Below are positions 5,568-5,618 of a DNA stretch of 5,618 nucleotides, piece by piece; positions within the stretch are counted from its first letter, which is position 1; the number at the start of each line of letters is the position of its first letter. The translations under genes were made by a program, and so were the position numbers. Origin of the DNA: CAYPPS01 sp964412685 (GTDB lineage Bacteria > Patescibacteriota > Microgenomatia > PFEM01 > CAYPPS01); contig CAYPPS010000031.1 in the NCBI GenBank assembly GCA_964412685.1, forward strand, positions 1 through 5,618. The letters run 5' to 3'. Below the pieces are notes generated by a model, which was not told the origin of the DNA, made no database searches, and was given only the letters and a program-made list of their open reading frames with translations.

Positions 5568-5618
5568 TACGCCCAGAGGGACTCGAACCCCCAATCTTCA
5601 GGTCCGGAACCTGATGTT
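5568..5618 (-). tRNA. tRNA-Arg (anticodon CCG), 5' part outside the window
   Basis: The 3' portion is visible on the minus strand. The anticodon stem TCAGG/CCTGA closes the loop TTCCGGA (anticodon CCG, reading CGG). A 5-nt variable loop follows, then the T arm GGGGG-TTCGAGT-CCCTC (one G-U pair) and the acceptor strand TGGGCGT. The discriminator is A (5568). The next bases are CCG, so CCA is not encoded and would be added by tRNA nucleotidyltransferase, unlike the other two tRNAs here. The D arm and 5' acceptor strand lie beyond base 5618. Confidence 0.9.

Noticed and set aside
1..5618. CRISPR arrays, insertion sequences and prophage attachment sites
   Set aside because: No spaced repeat array, transposase, terminal inverted repeats or duplicated tRNA ends were seen.

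Overview
The window looks like chromosomal DNA of a Candidate Phyla Radiation (Patescibacteria) bacterium or a close relative. The evidence is a compact, AT-rich layout with every confident gene on the minus strand, a 391-residue housekeeping sigma factor, and a primase whose TOPRIM motifs (VEGQMDV, LDQD, GGKDPDE) read like the CPR type. This placement is inferred from motifs, not from a tree. Two genes end in TGA and tryptophan is TGG throughout, so the code is the standard bacterial one. That argues against the TGA-recoded Gracilibacteria/Absconditabacteria.

In the direction of transcription (high to low coordinates) the order is: the 3' part of a tRNA-Arg(CCG); tRNA-Ser(GGA); a membrane-anchored, probably extracytoplasmic beta-propeller-like protein of unknown function that starts 7 nt after the tRNA; an 86-nt control region; dnaG (primase); rpoD (primary sigma factor), 4 nt after dnaG; a short spacer with a candidate promoter and hairpin; tRNA-Asn(GUU); and about 98 nt with no assignable gene. 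dnaG-rpoD is the core of the classic macromolecular synthesis operon. The usual rpsU is not next to it.

The standout element is a 390-residue intein in DnaG. It carries splicing blocks A, B, F and G and a two-motif LAGLIDADG homing endonuclease whose acidic residues are both present. It sits inside the CHC2-type zinc-binding module, exactly before the fourth zinc ligand. The intein's own first cysteine therefore occupies the fourth-ligand position in the unspliced protein, and the +1 extein cysteine takes that position after splicing. The residue before the terminal Asn is Ala instead of the usual His. The arrangement suggests, but does not show, that splicing could respond to zinc or redox state and so limit primase activity.

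The dnaG control region is also structured. It has a perfect TATAAT with a weak -35, an 18-bp perfect inverted repeat (8-bp arms, 2-bp centre) over the -10 and predicted start, and a tandem 11-bp repeat directly upstream of the -35 position. Together these look like a regulated promoter for replication priming and sigma-factor supply.
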